Shown piece after piece: positions 12,737 to 25,870 of a DNA stretch of 64,000 nucleotides (position 1 is its first letter; each line of letters begins with the position of its first letter). The notes under the pieces were generated by a model, which saw only the letters and a program-made list of their open reading frames with translations, did not search any database and had not been told where the DNA came from. A program made the position numbers and the translations under genes. The DNA is from Prosapia bicincta (taxonomy: Eukaryota; Arthropoda; Insecta; Hemiptera; Cercopidae), in assembly GCA_036971475.1 (NCBI GenBank), contig JBAIZL010000001.1, forward strand, positions 143,889,692 through 143,953,691, in the 5' to 3' direction.

Positions 12737-15700
12737 AGGAAAGGGAAATCTCTCTACGATCGTTTAGAGTGTACTGGGGAGAATTGTTAGTCTCGTAAAC
12801 CTTAATATGTCACAGAACCTTTTGATCCCTCATTTAGATGAAGGTAGAAAACTAGATGCAACGTTTTGCTACCAGCTAGAAAGAGAAATTCGTCAATTTG
12901 TCATAATTTTACAGATTCTTCCTAGAAATATTCAATTAAAACGAAGTACCCAGGTAGGTGTACAGGACGATCTGGTCCACTTTCAACGCCACATTGCTCC
13001 ACAGATCTGACAACTAACGATTGTTTTCTAAAGCTATATTAAAGACTACTCGTACATTGTACCTTCATAAGGTTTTCACCTCTTAAGATAAAAATATACC
13101 CTGTGGTTGCGAAACCGTTAGGTCCAATTTTCTAGAACGTTTGTAGCGAGAAATTGATTTTTAATGGAATATTTATCGAAAAACCAGGTGACCGTAATAT
13201 CCGACTTTAATGATATGTATAGCCTGTAAGTCGTTTAAATAAATGTCTATATAATTTATTCTTAGCTAAGACTATTAAAACACTACTTCAGACAAAAAAC
13301 AGTATTTTGATGCAAAGTAACAACTCTATTAAACTAGTTAGTCATGTCTATAAGATTCTGTATGTTTGAATTTTTTATTACGATACTAAGAGATTTGAAC
13401 TAGACGTTTCTTGACAGAAATACTTGATTTTCTAAGGTACAAACTGGTGTAATTTTGGACAGCTGCCACTCAAATTGCTAAAATGTAACTTCATAGTTAG
13501 AAAAACGTTAAATAGCATTGCTACAGATATTGCTAGTGCACGTCACAATGCAGTTCTGACACTGGCAAGGACGCGGGAATATAATATAAAGTAGGTTACC
13601 ATTACGCTATATGACACAATGCAACTGGTCTTACTGCGGTAATGCACATAGTACAAAGAAGAATGACTCGGATTGTGACATTGCTCTAAGTATAATGACG
13701 TCAGAGTCCAGCTTTAGTATTGATAATATACAAAAACGTGTTCAACAACTTAGTTGTTTAAAATTTTTTGTTGTCAGTAATAAAATTCTATGGTACATAT
13801 TTTATATCTTCTTCAATATCAAACTGTTGCAAATTTACAAACCATGCCCTTAAAATGCGAGTTTGTTTTAAAACAATTACAAACAGGTATAATCCACCAA
13901 CAATTTTAAATAGACATTTAGATCTATATCAGTATTACTCTAAAACGAATATATAGTTAGTTTTGACATTAACAAACAATGTATTAGAACAATTTCAAAG
14001 TTCTAAACTCTTAATGGACAAACAAAAAATTAAAATCATATCTCTGTAACACTTTAGTCTATTAAGAATTGAGCTCTGTACGATATGAAGAGTACCAGAT
14101 ATGAAGGGATGACTACCAAACAGATGCGGAATATTGGTAGGATTTAAGTGATGTACTTATATTCACGCTCTAAAAGTTGTAGCTAAAATATACTTCTTTA
14201 TTTGAATTTAAGAAACTAAACTAGAAATCTGAGAATAGCATTTTTTATCGGACAAACCCCTTAATTACGTCTAAAAACTATATGAAAATCTCTTATACAC
14301 AACTGTATTTTTAAAAAGACTTAATAAATGTAATTTGGGAAGATCTATTTATCTCTTCATTTTATTATGAGTTTAAAAGAACTTTAATACAATAATAATG
14401 TAAAATACGAAAACACACCAATAAATATGATATTCTGTTTATTAAATTCTTTTACATACAAAAATAAATTGTAAACAAGGAAATATCTGAAATATCCAAC
14501 ACAATAAATAGTATTTAAAAGTTTAAAAAAGTTACGAATATCATCTAATTGCACAGAAGGTCAATAATCACTATACACAAAGAGAAACAAAATGAATAGA
14601 CTTTATACTTACTATAATACTTACTGAAATTACTTACTGAAAGTACTTACTGCAATTGTTTCATACTACCTTCAATTATTATATAAAATGTTTATAAGCT
14701 GGTTTGTAACTGTCGCTATAAGACAGGTTTAACTATAAATAAATATTTTGTGAAGGTAAACGCTGAATATAGAAAGCATATACAAAGTTTTATGCCAAAT
14801 CTCTAATTGATGTTGAATAAAACTGCATATATCGTTTAGACGTTTTAAATTTTTATTTTGGTTTCCTACTACCTTGTAACAGGCTTCCTACAAGATTGCT
14901 GTGCAAGAATGTTAGTTACATAGCATATAATCCATTCCAAAGAAGTAAGTGTGGCGCAGTTTTACAGCCGTTCTAGTCATTCCCTAATTACTTATATAAA
15001 AAAGTGTTTAAAATTTAGGTTACGTTTCTTTAAAGATTATTAAAATATGCCTTTCTAAACTATATATGGTTTGCATTTTATAAAAACACATTATGTATAG
15101 AGAGCACCTCTGAGTGTTGAATCTAACGAAAACATGTAATGTTTTCTTTTATATTTGGTTACAATTGCCGAAGTATTATTATATTTTTCTGTTAATACAA
15201 TAATGTTAAAGTGATTAAATATATGTTTTGGTTTGGTAAAAGACATTTCAAATTATATAGTATACTATATTTTTTAATTATATTTGGCAATTCACAAAAA
15301 CGTATTTCTATATTTATCATTTTTATGTGTTAAATATGATTCTGCATAAAGCCAAAAAATAATTATTGTTGAAATATTTTCCGAAATTTGTTATACCCAT
15401 ACTTCTTAGAAAATATGTATTTTTCTTACGAATTAGTAGCAAAATAATGACTAAAACAATTTACAAACGAAGACGAACAATTGCCGTGCGAAGACAACAA
15501 GGAACGTGTTTTTGCTTTATGATAACAAGTAAAATGTTCAAAACAATTACATTCAAATATTTTATTTGGGTTGTATTTTAATCGATTTATTAACCTAGAG
15601 ATTTTATTTATTATATAATTTTCATATATTCTGTTCTGAGTAAAAATGCACAATTCAACTTCCGGTTGAATCTGACAGCCGGAAATTGCTCCGGATATCC

Positions 15701-18269
15701 GATCTGTTTGTAGCATATTGCTAAGTAAACTCTTTGAAGAGATATGGGGCGTATTGCTTGCTTTGTGTCTAGAGACGACGTTGACCCACTTTTCTCGTAG
15801 AAGTACGTGTAATTTTAAAATTGCGTTGAAGTGATATTGGTGGATTTAAAACAAATATAGTTTTTGCGACGTATGTAAAATATCACTGGTGTTTTTTGAT
15901 CACACTTTCTTTAGTTCAAGTTTTCTTAATATCTATGGCCAAATTTTACCGGTTTAGTCATAGGAGTTTAGTTAGCCATTCTTCAATTTCAAAATACCTC
16001 TATATAGATATAATGTTTACAAATTATATTTAACATTAATCATTTTGTAACTAGTAAAAAGATGGAGTGGCATTAAAAACTGTTTGCAAATTTATTAAAT
16101 ACATATTTCTGAAAACTAAAGGACGCGCTTAGTATCAAAAGCATATTCACTAAAACTTACATCAACATAAATCAACCCAACCAACCAACATTAACGTCTA
16201 AGTAAAAGTAATCCTATTAAATAACAGTTATTCCCTACCATCAAACTCATTGTATTTCTTTATTTTTTCTCTATGAACTAACTGTACAAACACAATTTTT
16301 GAGTTGTAAGTATTCATATAACTAAAATTTAGTATCATAATTTGCCAACTTTTTTCCGCCTTAAATTTGGTTTAAAAAACCTAATATATATCAATAAAAA
16401 GATTCTAATTTCCTCTTACATAATGGCAATATGCAATCACACAATTTACCCTTTAAGAAGTTTTTTCTTTACTCTTTAGAAACTTCTTTCTTTCTAAATT
16501 ATTTTGTTTTAGGTTTATTCATTTTTAATCATAAATATATTTCTTCATATTCAAAACTAAGGTATTTCTCTCATCTATCACATTATAGTTTGTCAGTACC
16601 TTCATTTTACTCCTTTCCTTTTCACCTAATTTAACGAATCTAATATAAACTCTATATTTATTTGTAATTCTTATTTTCGCAATTTTAAATATTTTATCGT
16701 ATCTGACTTTATTCATTTAGCTATGATATATTTATCAGGCATTTAAAATCTTCCTTTCTGACGTCCCTCGTATCCTGATTTCTTTAAGATAGTGTGATAT
16801 TTTAAATATTTCCAAACTCAATCATCGTGTGATTCTGATAAGGTACTAATGAGTATCTTCTTTGCTGTCTTTTTCGCATTAAAGGATACTAACTATTATA
16901 ACACTCAAGGGCTTATCAAGATCTCCCATACCCTTTTACCAACAACGCCATTTTGAAACTTATTCAAAGCAATTCTTCCGGTCTCTCCATAGTCTCTTCG
17001 CATTACTACGGTCAACATATGCTACGGTAATTTAGTCTTAGATAATAATTAGAATTCAAAATATTTCTACTTTCAAAATCATATACACTTCGTCTAATTA
17101 TAAACTATAGTTTTCTTGTTATACTTATTTATTCCAAGTGTAAAACCTTCTGCATTTTAGTTTTCGTCAAACCATTTGTAGCTAAAGTGGAAAATGTATC
17201 ATTTATTATTTACAACAGATATATCATAAGCATGACACTAAATTCATGTATTCCGCTTTTTTTAAAAATTATATTCTATATTTTAATTTTTGCATCATAA
17301 ATACGTCATATCCACAAGTTTTTTTTTACTACATTTTTATAAATTATGTTTTGCTTTCACTTATCAAAGAAAGTGAATTACAGAGTAACGAAACTGTTAC
17401 CCTTCACCTAAAAATATAAGATACTGCGGGTATGATATCTCTTACTTGTGGTCTGAGGACAAAATGTGAGTTGTAATTAATTTAGTAAATGTAGGAGTTT
17501 GTGTTTGGACATTCGCCAGGATTTATCTGAGTGCTAAAAGTAAAACGCTTTAAAAAGTAGGCAGAAAGTTATAAAAGCTATTACGGGACGGAAGGAGCTG
17601 TTATTTTAGGGTCACTTTACTGGTCTTCAATAAAATATTATTTTATTATGCATCAAGATAAAACTGATATTATTAAATCGTTTTATAACTGTTGTGCTCG
17701 TTTCGATTCTTTATGTGACATCAAATTTTAAAAAAATGTTTCTTGGTACGAGTACAAAGTAATATTTTTTTAGATAACTCTAATAACGTGTGCTATTTGA
17801 TTTGCTTTACCCTAAGATTGTTTATTAATACATTCCTAAGTACATACACATCATAAGGCCTATGTAAGGGGAATAAACATGAGAAAATAAAATAACTATT
17901 TTTTTAAGGTTATTAATTGGAAAAATTTTAATGAAAATTTTCTATTCTTTTGAAATGATTTTTAATATTGTTTATTTTGTTCATAAAACTCCTAGAAAAA
18001 TAATTAATTGAGATACAGTTTTTAACATATTATAGGCTGATGACAATCTTTCCCACTCTAATAAATATATTTTAAGTATCTAATTAGTACAAATCAAACT
18101 AATGTAGAGACTTATTGTTTTGAATGCATATCATTCTCTTTAGTTTAGAATCTCTGCCTTTCTAGTTACTTATTTATAGGAATGAAAATAAAAGTAGGGA
18201 AACGAAATTGATATTAGGTTATGTGTCCGATCTTTTACTCTTATACCTATAGTTTGATTTAAAGCAGAA
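12737..18269. other. AT-rich non-coding stretch
   Basis: No gene recognised. Frames at 12807-13010 (+) and 15426-15716 (-) are the most protein-like by composition but carry no motif I know. A short imperfect repeat of ACTTACTG words lies near 14607-14653. A 16-base perfect palindrome (ATATAGTATACTATAT) lies near 15256. Confidence 0.45.
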
Positions 18270-18637
<368 letters not shown>

Positions 18638-21513
18638 CTCATGCTACTTAATTTAGCTTTAATTGTAATGAACTATAAACATGTTTCACGGCGTTCGGAT
18701 CAAAGGTTTAGTAATACATAAGGCTCATACATATATACAAACATTCATTTTTATATATTAAACAAAAGATAACTTGAAGGGGACAAGCGTCTGGTGTAAC
18801 TTATATTTCCTCACTATTTTATTAAGACGTCTTTTTTTCCTAAGCATATTTTGACGTAGTCGCCTAGTGAGTATGATGAATATTCATCACATGTGTTACG
18901 CATTCCGTTACGGTGTAAAATGTATATCACAATGTATGTTTTCAATTAGATTTTTCGGAGGATTATTGAGATAAAAATCATAATACATTTCTGGTAGCTG
19001 TAAGATCACAAATGATATCATACATATTTTTTATAATAAACAATAAATGGTAAACATAAAAAGTGCAGATAACTGAACCTTGAATTTTCTCGTTCACTAC
19101 AGTCTTGTTGCTAGATGACGAAGAGTTTTGCGTGCACTCAATGCTCTCACTTCACATACTTAACAAAAGGAAATAGTTTACATATAATTCAAAATAGTTA
19201 CTATTATGTGCTAATAACGTATTTGCCACACGGCGGGAGGAAAAACGAAAAAAACTACGTAACGTAAACCCTAACGTGGGAGATGTGTCTCGTTCGACGT
19301 GTTTCATAGACGTGTGTACAACTAGTATCGTTATTTGTGATCTTGAAACGCTCTTTTGGAGATTTTGCTTGAAATGTAATGTATCAATAGATTTTTTGGT
19401 CTGTGCCTTTGCCATTAAAACATAAAATGTGTTTTTTTTAGAAGCTGTGTCATTGACAGAGTTACAAATTACCAGCGAAGTTCCCTTTCGGTTAACCCGA
19501 GTCTTATAAATGAACTGTTTATCTTTTGAAAATTTAGGTGAGCTTAAAGTTATTTAGTTAAAAAGGAATAAACCTAACTTAACCTATCCTAATGCAGATG
19601 ATAAATATAGTTATTAATTTGAATTATCAACGATCCATCTTTTATTCATTTTAAATATGAACATGCATGTAAACTGTTCTGAATTTTTACTTCACCAGGA
19701 ACTAAGGTACGTGAAATTTGTTATTGAATGATTTTTCTTGAATGAAACATATTGCATTATTAGATTTTTTTCGATACTTTTTCATGACCATGCCAGTGAA
19801 AAAATTATTTATATCTATATTACCAATATTATAATGGAAATTATCTCATATAACTTTACTATAGGAACTATAAAATGTAAAACAGCCTATAAAAAAAATT
19901 CAAAATGTGTGAAAAAATAATTTAAAATGTTTTGTACAGGTTTCTTCAGTGATAATGTGTGCAGGTATAGCCACGTAACGACTTTGCATCAGGAAACTTT
20001 GCAAAGTTACTCTGACATTTTAACTTTTTAAATATGGATATTACATTTATTTCAATTTTTATTTAACTTTCCTATTATAAAATCATAAAAGCGAATGTTT
20101 TTTTTTTTTAATTCAAAAATTATTAGTTATATTTTGGTTTCTAAATTAATTTATTTGCCCTTTATATTTAAGTGTTCTATTTAAAATTTTTACGTTTGTT
20201 GATTCCAAAGCATTCCTAAACAATTTGTTTTTTCTTAATGATATTGTATATCCAGATATAGTTATTTTTACATAATTTGTGCATTATAATTTATAGCACA
20301 TAATTTACCACCTAAAGGACTGTGTTTTAACATGCAAGTTTTCCAAGAGTATCTTTCTGCATTTAGAGTAGCAACATGATATATATATATATATTTTAAA
20401 TATTGTATGGCGTAATGGTACATTTGCATAGTATTAATTCAAAACGCTTTACATAAATATTTACCCGTTTTGGTTAAACATTTGTAAACAGATGCAATGT
20501 TTCATTTCATCACGTGTTTCAGTTGTTTTAAAAATCATTAAATAAAATGCTGTTCCAGAAAAGACAAGTCACAGAGTAGCCTAGGCTGTTTTCAAAGAAT
20601 GAAGTTGGTAAGAGAAAGCATGTTGGTAAAATTTAGGCCGAGTGTATTTCAGCCATAAATGGGCTCCCCTTTGCTTGCAAACACTTTTGCAATAAAAGTT
20701 CAAAAGAAGTAGTTTTGGAAATATAGGTAAAGTTAACTAAATAAATTATACAAAGATGATTGGTATAAAGTCGTTACATAAACATAAATGTTTAGAACAC
20801 CGACTAGGGGGAAAGAAAATGAATTTAATTATTTTTTAAATGGTTTTAAACTATTACAAGTTTTCAGAAATAAAATAATCTAAAAGATTGTATTCACCTT
20901 TAGTGGAAGAGTTCGTTAGAGACGCTGCTCAAAGGAACAGCTTCATGGGCTGTAAACTGTTTTTTAGGTATATTGTTATAATGATTACAAAAGTTTGCCC
21001 TGTCCTCACTGTTCGAAACCTTATGAATATTTGTACTTTTGGTGATTTGTTTTACCCTTGATTCGGTAGCTAATTTATCTTGATATTGAAATGCTAGAAA
21101 TATTGTACACTCAATAAGATTCACAAATTAAAATATACACATTTTTATCACGAAAAGGTTAAGATTTAAAGACTCATAATGTTTCTTTTAATTGTTTCAT
21201 ATTTACTTGACAAATTTTAACTTGAGATTTTATTACGTTCTGAGCTTAAAAATAAACAAAGTAAAAATAACTAGTTGTTACGTAACAAATTATTTTACTA
21301 GATACTTACAGTAACAAAAATTATTGTTAGTAAACCTATGAAGGAGTCCCATTGGAGGAAAGGTGAAAAGTAAAGATTACAAAATAAAGTTGTGTATTCG
21401 GCAGAAACTCGCTTAATAAAACTTAAAAGTTCCCTCTCGTAAAATATTTACTATGGGTTGACGTTTAGTGTGTTAGTCAAAGTAATGTAGGAAAAGGATA
21501 AATGGGAAACAAA
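18638..21513. other. AT-rich non-coding stretch
   Basis: Nothing recognisable. An 87-codon minus-strand frame (19152-19415) begins with an ATG after an AT-rich lead and has a basic N-terminus, but it shows no domain and cannot be called a gene. Confidence 0.45.
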
Positions 21514-21618
21514 TAGAAATAGGCCATGGGTATACATTTTCTCAGTTATAGAAATAGGCCATGGGTATACATTTTCTCAGTTATAGAAATAGGCCATGTG
21601 TATACATTTTCTCAGTTT
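21514..21618 (+). repeat. 3 x 35-bp tandem repeat
   Basis: Copies start at 21514, 21549 and 21584 at exactly 35-base spacing. Each reads TAGAAATAGGCCATG then TGTATACATTTTCTCAG-type sequence. Only the third copy carries point changes, so the array is young. Confidence 0.9.
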
Positions 21619-22902
21619 TAGACATAGGATGCTTGCCCTAATACATTCCCTCATTAACATGACTGGTTTAGTACGAGCAATTCCTCATTTTTCCTTTGTT
21701 CGTTATTGGCCACCTCTTTCTACGTTTTCTCAAACGTTTTATAGGCACAGTGGACCACCGCTGCCAGTGTTTCCTGCCATAACATAAGCTATGGAAATCA
21801 TATGATAAATTACGTTGTGACGTTATGATAAATTATCATGTTTCATTACAATATATAACTTAAGTCTTCTCGAAAAAAAGTGTAAAGTTTTTACAGTGTG
21901 CAGTTCTAATTAAAGGTAATCAACTTGAGATGTTCTGCTGAGTATGAATATCATGTAATCAAAGTCTACATAATGTAATATTGTAGTAAAATATAAGTTT
22001 CTTGTATTGTGGTTAGTGGGTTTTATTTATGTAAATAGCCAAACCTAGAGACTTACAATAAATAGAATCCCTCCTACTTTACGCATCATATCCGCAATGG
22101 GGTAGTTTTTATACACACAATCAACAAAAGGCAAATGTTTTTATACTCAAATACTGCAAGAGAAATTTGAACTTTAATTATTCTTTTAAAACGGCTTGCA
22201 TTTTCCATCCATCTTTTGTAGAACGCTTTTTATTACCTAATATAATTTTCATTCATCGGTTGAAAACTGTTTCTAGGGTAATGTGGTATTTTATTATATA
22301 ATAAAACAAGTTCATTTTTCAATACAAATAGTAAATATTTATATATCTGTTCATAAACAATCTCAGCAATTTAAATTAATAACTTAGCAATAAAATGAAA
22401 AAAATAGGACAATCTATTTCGAGCAACGATATTTTACAATACATATTTCTTAAAACATTTTCACAATTTGTAAACAAGCAGTGGCTGTTTTGAAAAATCT
22501 ACTTCAATTCTAACAAATGAACACCATTTGTTATTTCTCGTTATTAAACGATTCGTATAGAAAATTGCAGACATTTATCTAAAAAGTCTTGTTTTTTTTT
22601 GTAATTACGTCCAATTGAATAAAATTGCTCCACAAAATAGAATGTAATACATTTATTAAGGTTTTATTTTTAATAAACATTGGGTCAGATGTTTGCCCTT
22701 ATTTTCCGGCATGTGGAAGAACAGCTGTTATATAAGCTAGATGACAACCATTGTTGTTAAATCCTGAAGGTAGAGTTTCGGTTATGTGAAATATGTGAGG
22801 AAAGCTTTAAAAATCAGAAGTTTTTATGCATATTAGTAGAAACTAGTCACTTGAAAATGAGTTAGAGTTTTAACTCTATTTGGATTCATTTTAAAGAGCG
22901 AA
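21619..22902. other. AT-rich non-coding stretch
   Basis: Nothing recognisable on either strand. Confidence 0.5.
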
Positions 22903-22931
22903 TACACACACACACACACAAACACACACAG

Positions 22932-22995
<64 letters not shown>
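22903..22995. repeat. (CA)n(TA)n microsatellite
   Basis: About 13 CA repeats with one interruption, then about 30 TA repeats. Confidence 0.95.
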
Positions 22996-23001
<6 letters not shown>

Positions 23002-23025
23002 AATTGGTTCAAAATATATATAAAC

Positions 23026-23067
23026 ATATTCATTAAAAGTATTCTTGTTTTTGAAATATAGTTAATT

Positions 23068-23073
<6 letters not shown>
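23026..23073 (+). mobile_element. foldback family E fragment
   Basis: About 45 bases matching the outer right arm of the 44.3-44.5 kb hairpin, including TTCATTAAAAGTATTCTTG and TTTTTGAAATAT, and ending in TTAATTTATTAT before another (AT)n tract (to 23101). It sits between two AT microsatellites. Confidence 0.7.
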
Positions 23074-23101
<28 letters not shown>

Positions 23102-23106
<5 letters not shown>

Positions 23107-25590
23107 CCATGTTTTATAGTTGTATTTGTAATATATAATCACCATTGTGCTGACCTTTGGAAACCTATAAACCATTATTTATGTAATAAAAGGAATTTTT
23201 TAAAAACATGTATCACCAATCAGTATTCTATCTAGTGTTGTAATTAAAACTAGCTTTAGGTTATATTTACCGACATTTTACTTTCCATACACCTAACTTC
23301 TTACTAGAATGTATAGCAATAAAACAAAATCATTACGAAATATACAGGTCTAATAATACACCGGTTTGTAAGGAGTGTTAGTACCACGTCTCAACAAACG
23401 TAAGAAGGGATATGTACCACGAACATCTTTTTACTGCTACTTATTATCCTTAGTAAGAGATTTAGAATTTAACCAATATTTTAGAATTTTTTAACATTAG
23501 TTTCCATGATATAGTTTTTTTAAAGTTTAGTTTACTTTTGTACTTTGTAATACTGTGATAAACGGTGGTACTTAGTAAGCATTGTCTCAGTCACTCCTGT
23601 CCAGCTACTGCTTTATCTCCGTAAAGAAAGGCTGGGAACAAGTAGTCAGTAAGCCACTCGTTGTAATGGTATTAGCGTAGATACTATGTCACTATGCGTT
23701 GTCATTGTATGCTTTCAATAATATGGAACCAAACATATTTATAGCAGGTGCAATTTCTGATAGCCTCTAGTTCAACTTAACACACCTACCAGATGTAATA
23801 TTATTAACGGTGTCAAGGGCATTAATCTATTTTAAGGTTTCAGAATGAATTTTTTGAATTAATTATTTCTAACGTGTAAATTATACAGCATCTCAACATA
23901 GTGGGCCATAAGGTTTGTGAAATTAGTTTCACATAATTGTTTCCTCTCCTAGAAAAGTATTACTTTTTTTAGTTGGGACATAGTGTAGGACTAATTATGC
24001 ATGAAATATAAACTTCAAGAATATATATTTGTTCACCTAAAGTGTAAGTACCGATATTCTGATTGTCTTCAATATCAAACAAAGAAAGCCAGTTACGTAC
24101 ATTTTAATTCTTAGTGAATATTATGAGCCTCTCTCAAGTGAGAATATAAACGTTCTACAAATGTGACAAATGGTTCGTAGGAAATTTGATTAAAAATCTA
24201 GGTAATTTAAACTCGAACAAGTAGTTCATGTAGTTCTAGAATGACAAGACTGATTTTTGTGAAACGCTCAAAAAATACTTTTGTTTTGAGCCGGAAATAA
24301 ACTTATAGGTTATAAATTCTATATGACGCTACTAAAACATTTCCCTTTTGTGCAAATTAAACGTCACTAAATCCAGCTTTTGTTCTACTGCCTGATTATT
24401 ATGGAAACGGGTAAAATTTGTTTTCATATTACAAATCACCTGTTTATACATATAAAACACCCAATTTGCAAAAACAATGAAGTTTGGGAAGTGTAGGAAA
24501 TATTTGCCGTAGATATATACTCTGCCTTATTGAAAATTTGGCCGAAAAGTTGAGTATTCACTGAGAAGATAAGCTCACATATATTTTTGCTAAGTTTAAG
24601 CGCAATGTGTTGAAAACTTTTAAATTGTACAAACGCATCTCTTAGTAATATATCATGTCTGAACCCCACAAACTTTCCGACATAGCAACGGGGATACGAT
24701 AACAATCATATACTGTGAATAATGCAAATTTTCTTCTACATATTTTATAAACAGCTGAAAATATTCTATGTAAATCTTATTTTATCAGGTTCGAAGGAAA
24801 CTATGTAGAAGAAGTTTTCCGTATAGTCACAAAACATATTTCATGTGGAGAAATAAATTCTAAAATAACACACAATGTGTTTAATTATTTAGTTTCAAAA
24901 TTTAAATTAAACCTAATCTAAATCTTCTCTAATTTAATATTAAATATATCTAATTTAACTTCTAAATACCGACATTAATATTAGAACGTTTGTCTTAAGA
25001 AAGGGTTACTTTATGCTTTATTTTGTAAGAACTAGGTTATAACCTAGCTTACCTTAAATTCCCAACCTAACCTAAAGAAAAGAAACCATTTCAAGCAGAA
25101 AATAACTACTGTACTATATATTAACATTATTTTTAGAGCTTTGATATGACAAAACGTTTTTGAATTATTTTTTTAAGAAATTAATTTTAATCTAATGGTA
25201 TGTAAACTGCAGTTTCCTTTTGTAACCTAATAAAACCTTCCTTTGCCGAAAATAATTGCAAATAATATCATTGGTTTAGATTTTACCATTCCCTACCATT
25301 TTGAAGATCGTTGTTGAATACAACAATACTTAACCTATCCAACACTAAACAATTATGTGGAAAAAAAAACTAAATGTGTTATGCAAATGTTTTGATGTTT
25401 TCTGTATAAACATTCTGCTGTTTATCAAATACCAATTAATATTGGCCTTATTGCTATTCACAACAACCTCAGATGTAGCTATTGTCCAAGTTTTAAAACA
25501 TTTAAATTCTCGTCTCTAAACACAATTTCATGCCTGTCTTTTTGTAGAAACGGACAAACAGTATAGCATAAACCAAATAGAATAATACGA

Positions 25591-25591
<1 letters not shown>
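23102..25591. other. AT-rich non-coding stretch
   Basis: No gene recognised. An 89-codon minus frame at 24436-24705 has no motif that I know. Confidence 0.5.
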
Positions 25592-25647
<56 letters not shown>

Positions 25648-25686
25648 ATGTGTGTGTGTATAGAACGAACGATGTGTCGTATAAAC

Positions 25687-25735
<49 letters not shown>

Positions 25736-25803
25736 TGTGTGTGTGTGGGGGGGGGTATTGTATAAAACGAACGCTGTGTTGCTATAACATATGTTGTATA
25801 AAC

Positions 25804-25866
<63 letters not shown>
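25592..25866 (+). repeat. compound satellite: (AT)n with repeated spacer
   Basis: Three (AT)n blocks are separated by two related spacers (about 25645-25690 and 25757-25808). Both spacers have the order TATTGTAT..., AACGAACG(A/C)TGTGT, TATAAACATATGT. The unit (spacer plus AT tract) is therefore tandemly duplicated with tract length changes. One spacer is preceded by a (G)9 run. Confidence 0.85.

Positions 25867-25870
<4 letters not shown>

Noticed and set aside
12807..13010. 67-codon plus-strand frame of protein-like composition
   Set aside because: No family recognised and no supporting neighbour or splice signal; left as non-coding.
15426..15716. 96-codon minus-strand frame with several cysteines
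   Set aside because: No recognisable motif, no splice context, and length within chance expectation for a 64-kb window.
19152..19415. 87-codon minus-strand frame beginning MAKAQTKKS
   Set aside because: It looks like a plausible N-terminus, but there is no domain, signal peptide or convincing splice donor; without transcripts it cannot be called.
24436..24705. 89-codon minus-strand frame
   Set aside because: No motif and typical AT-rich codon content; treated as chance.
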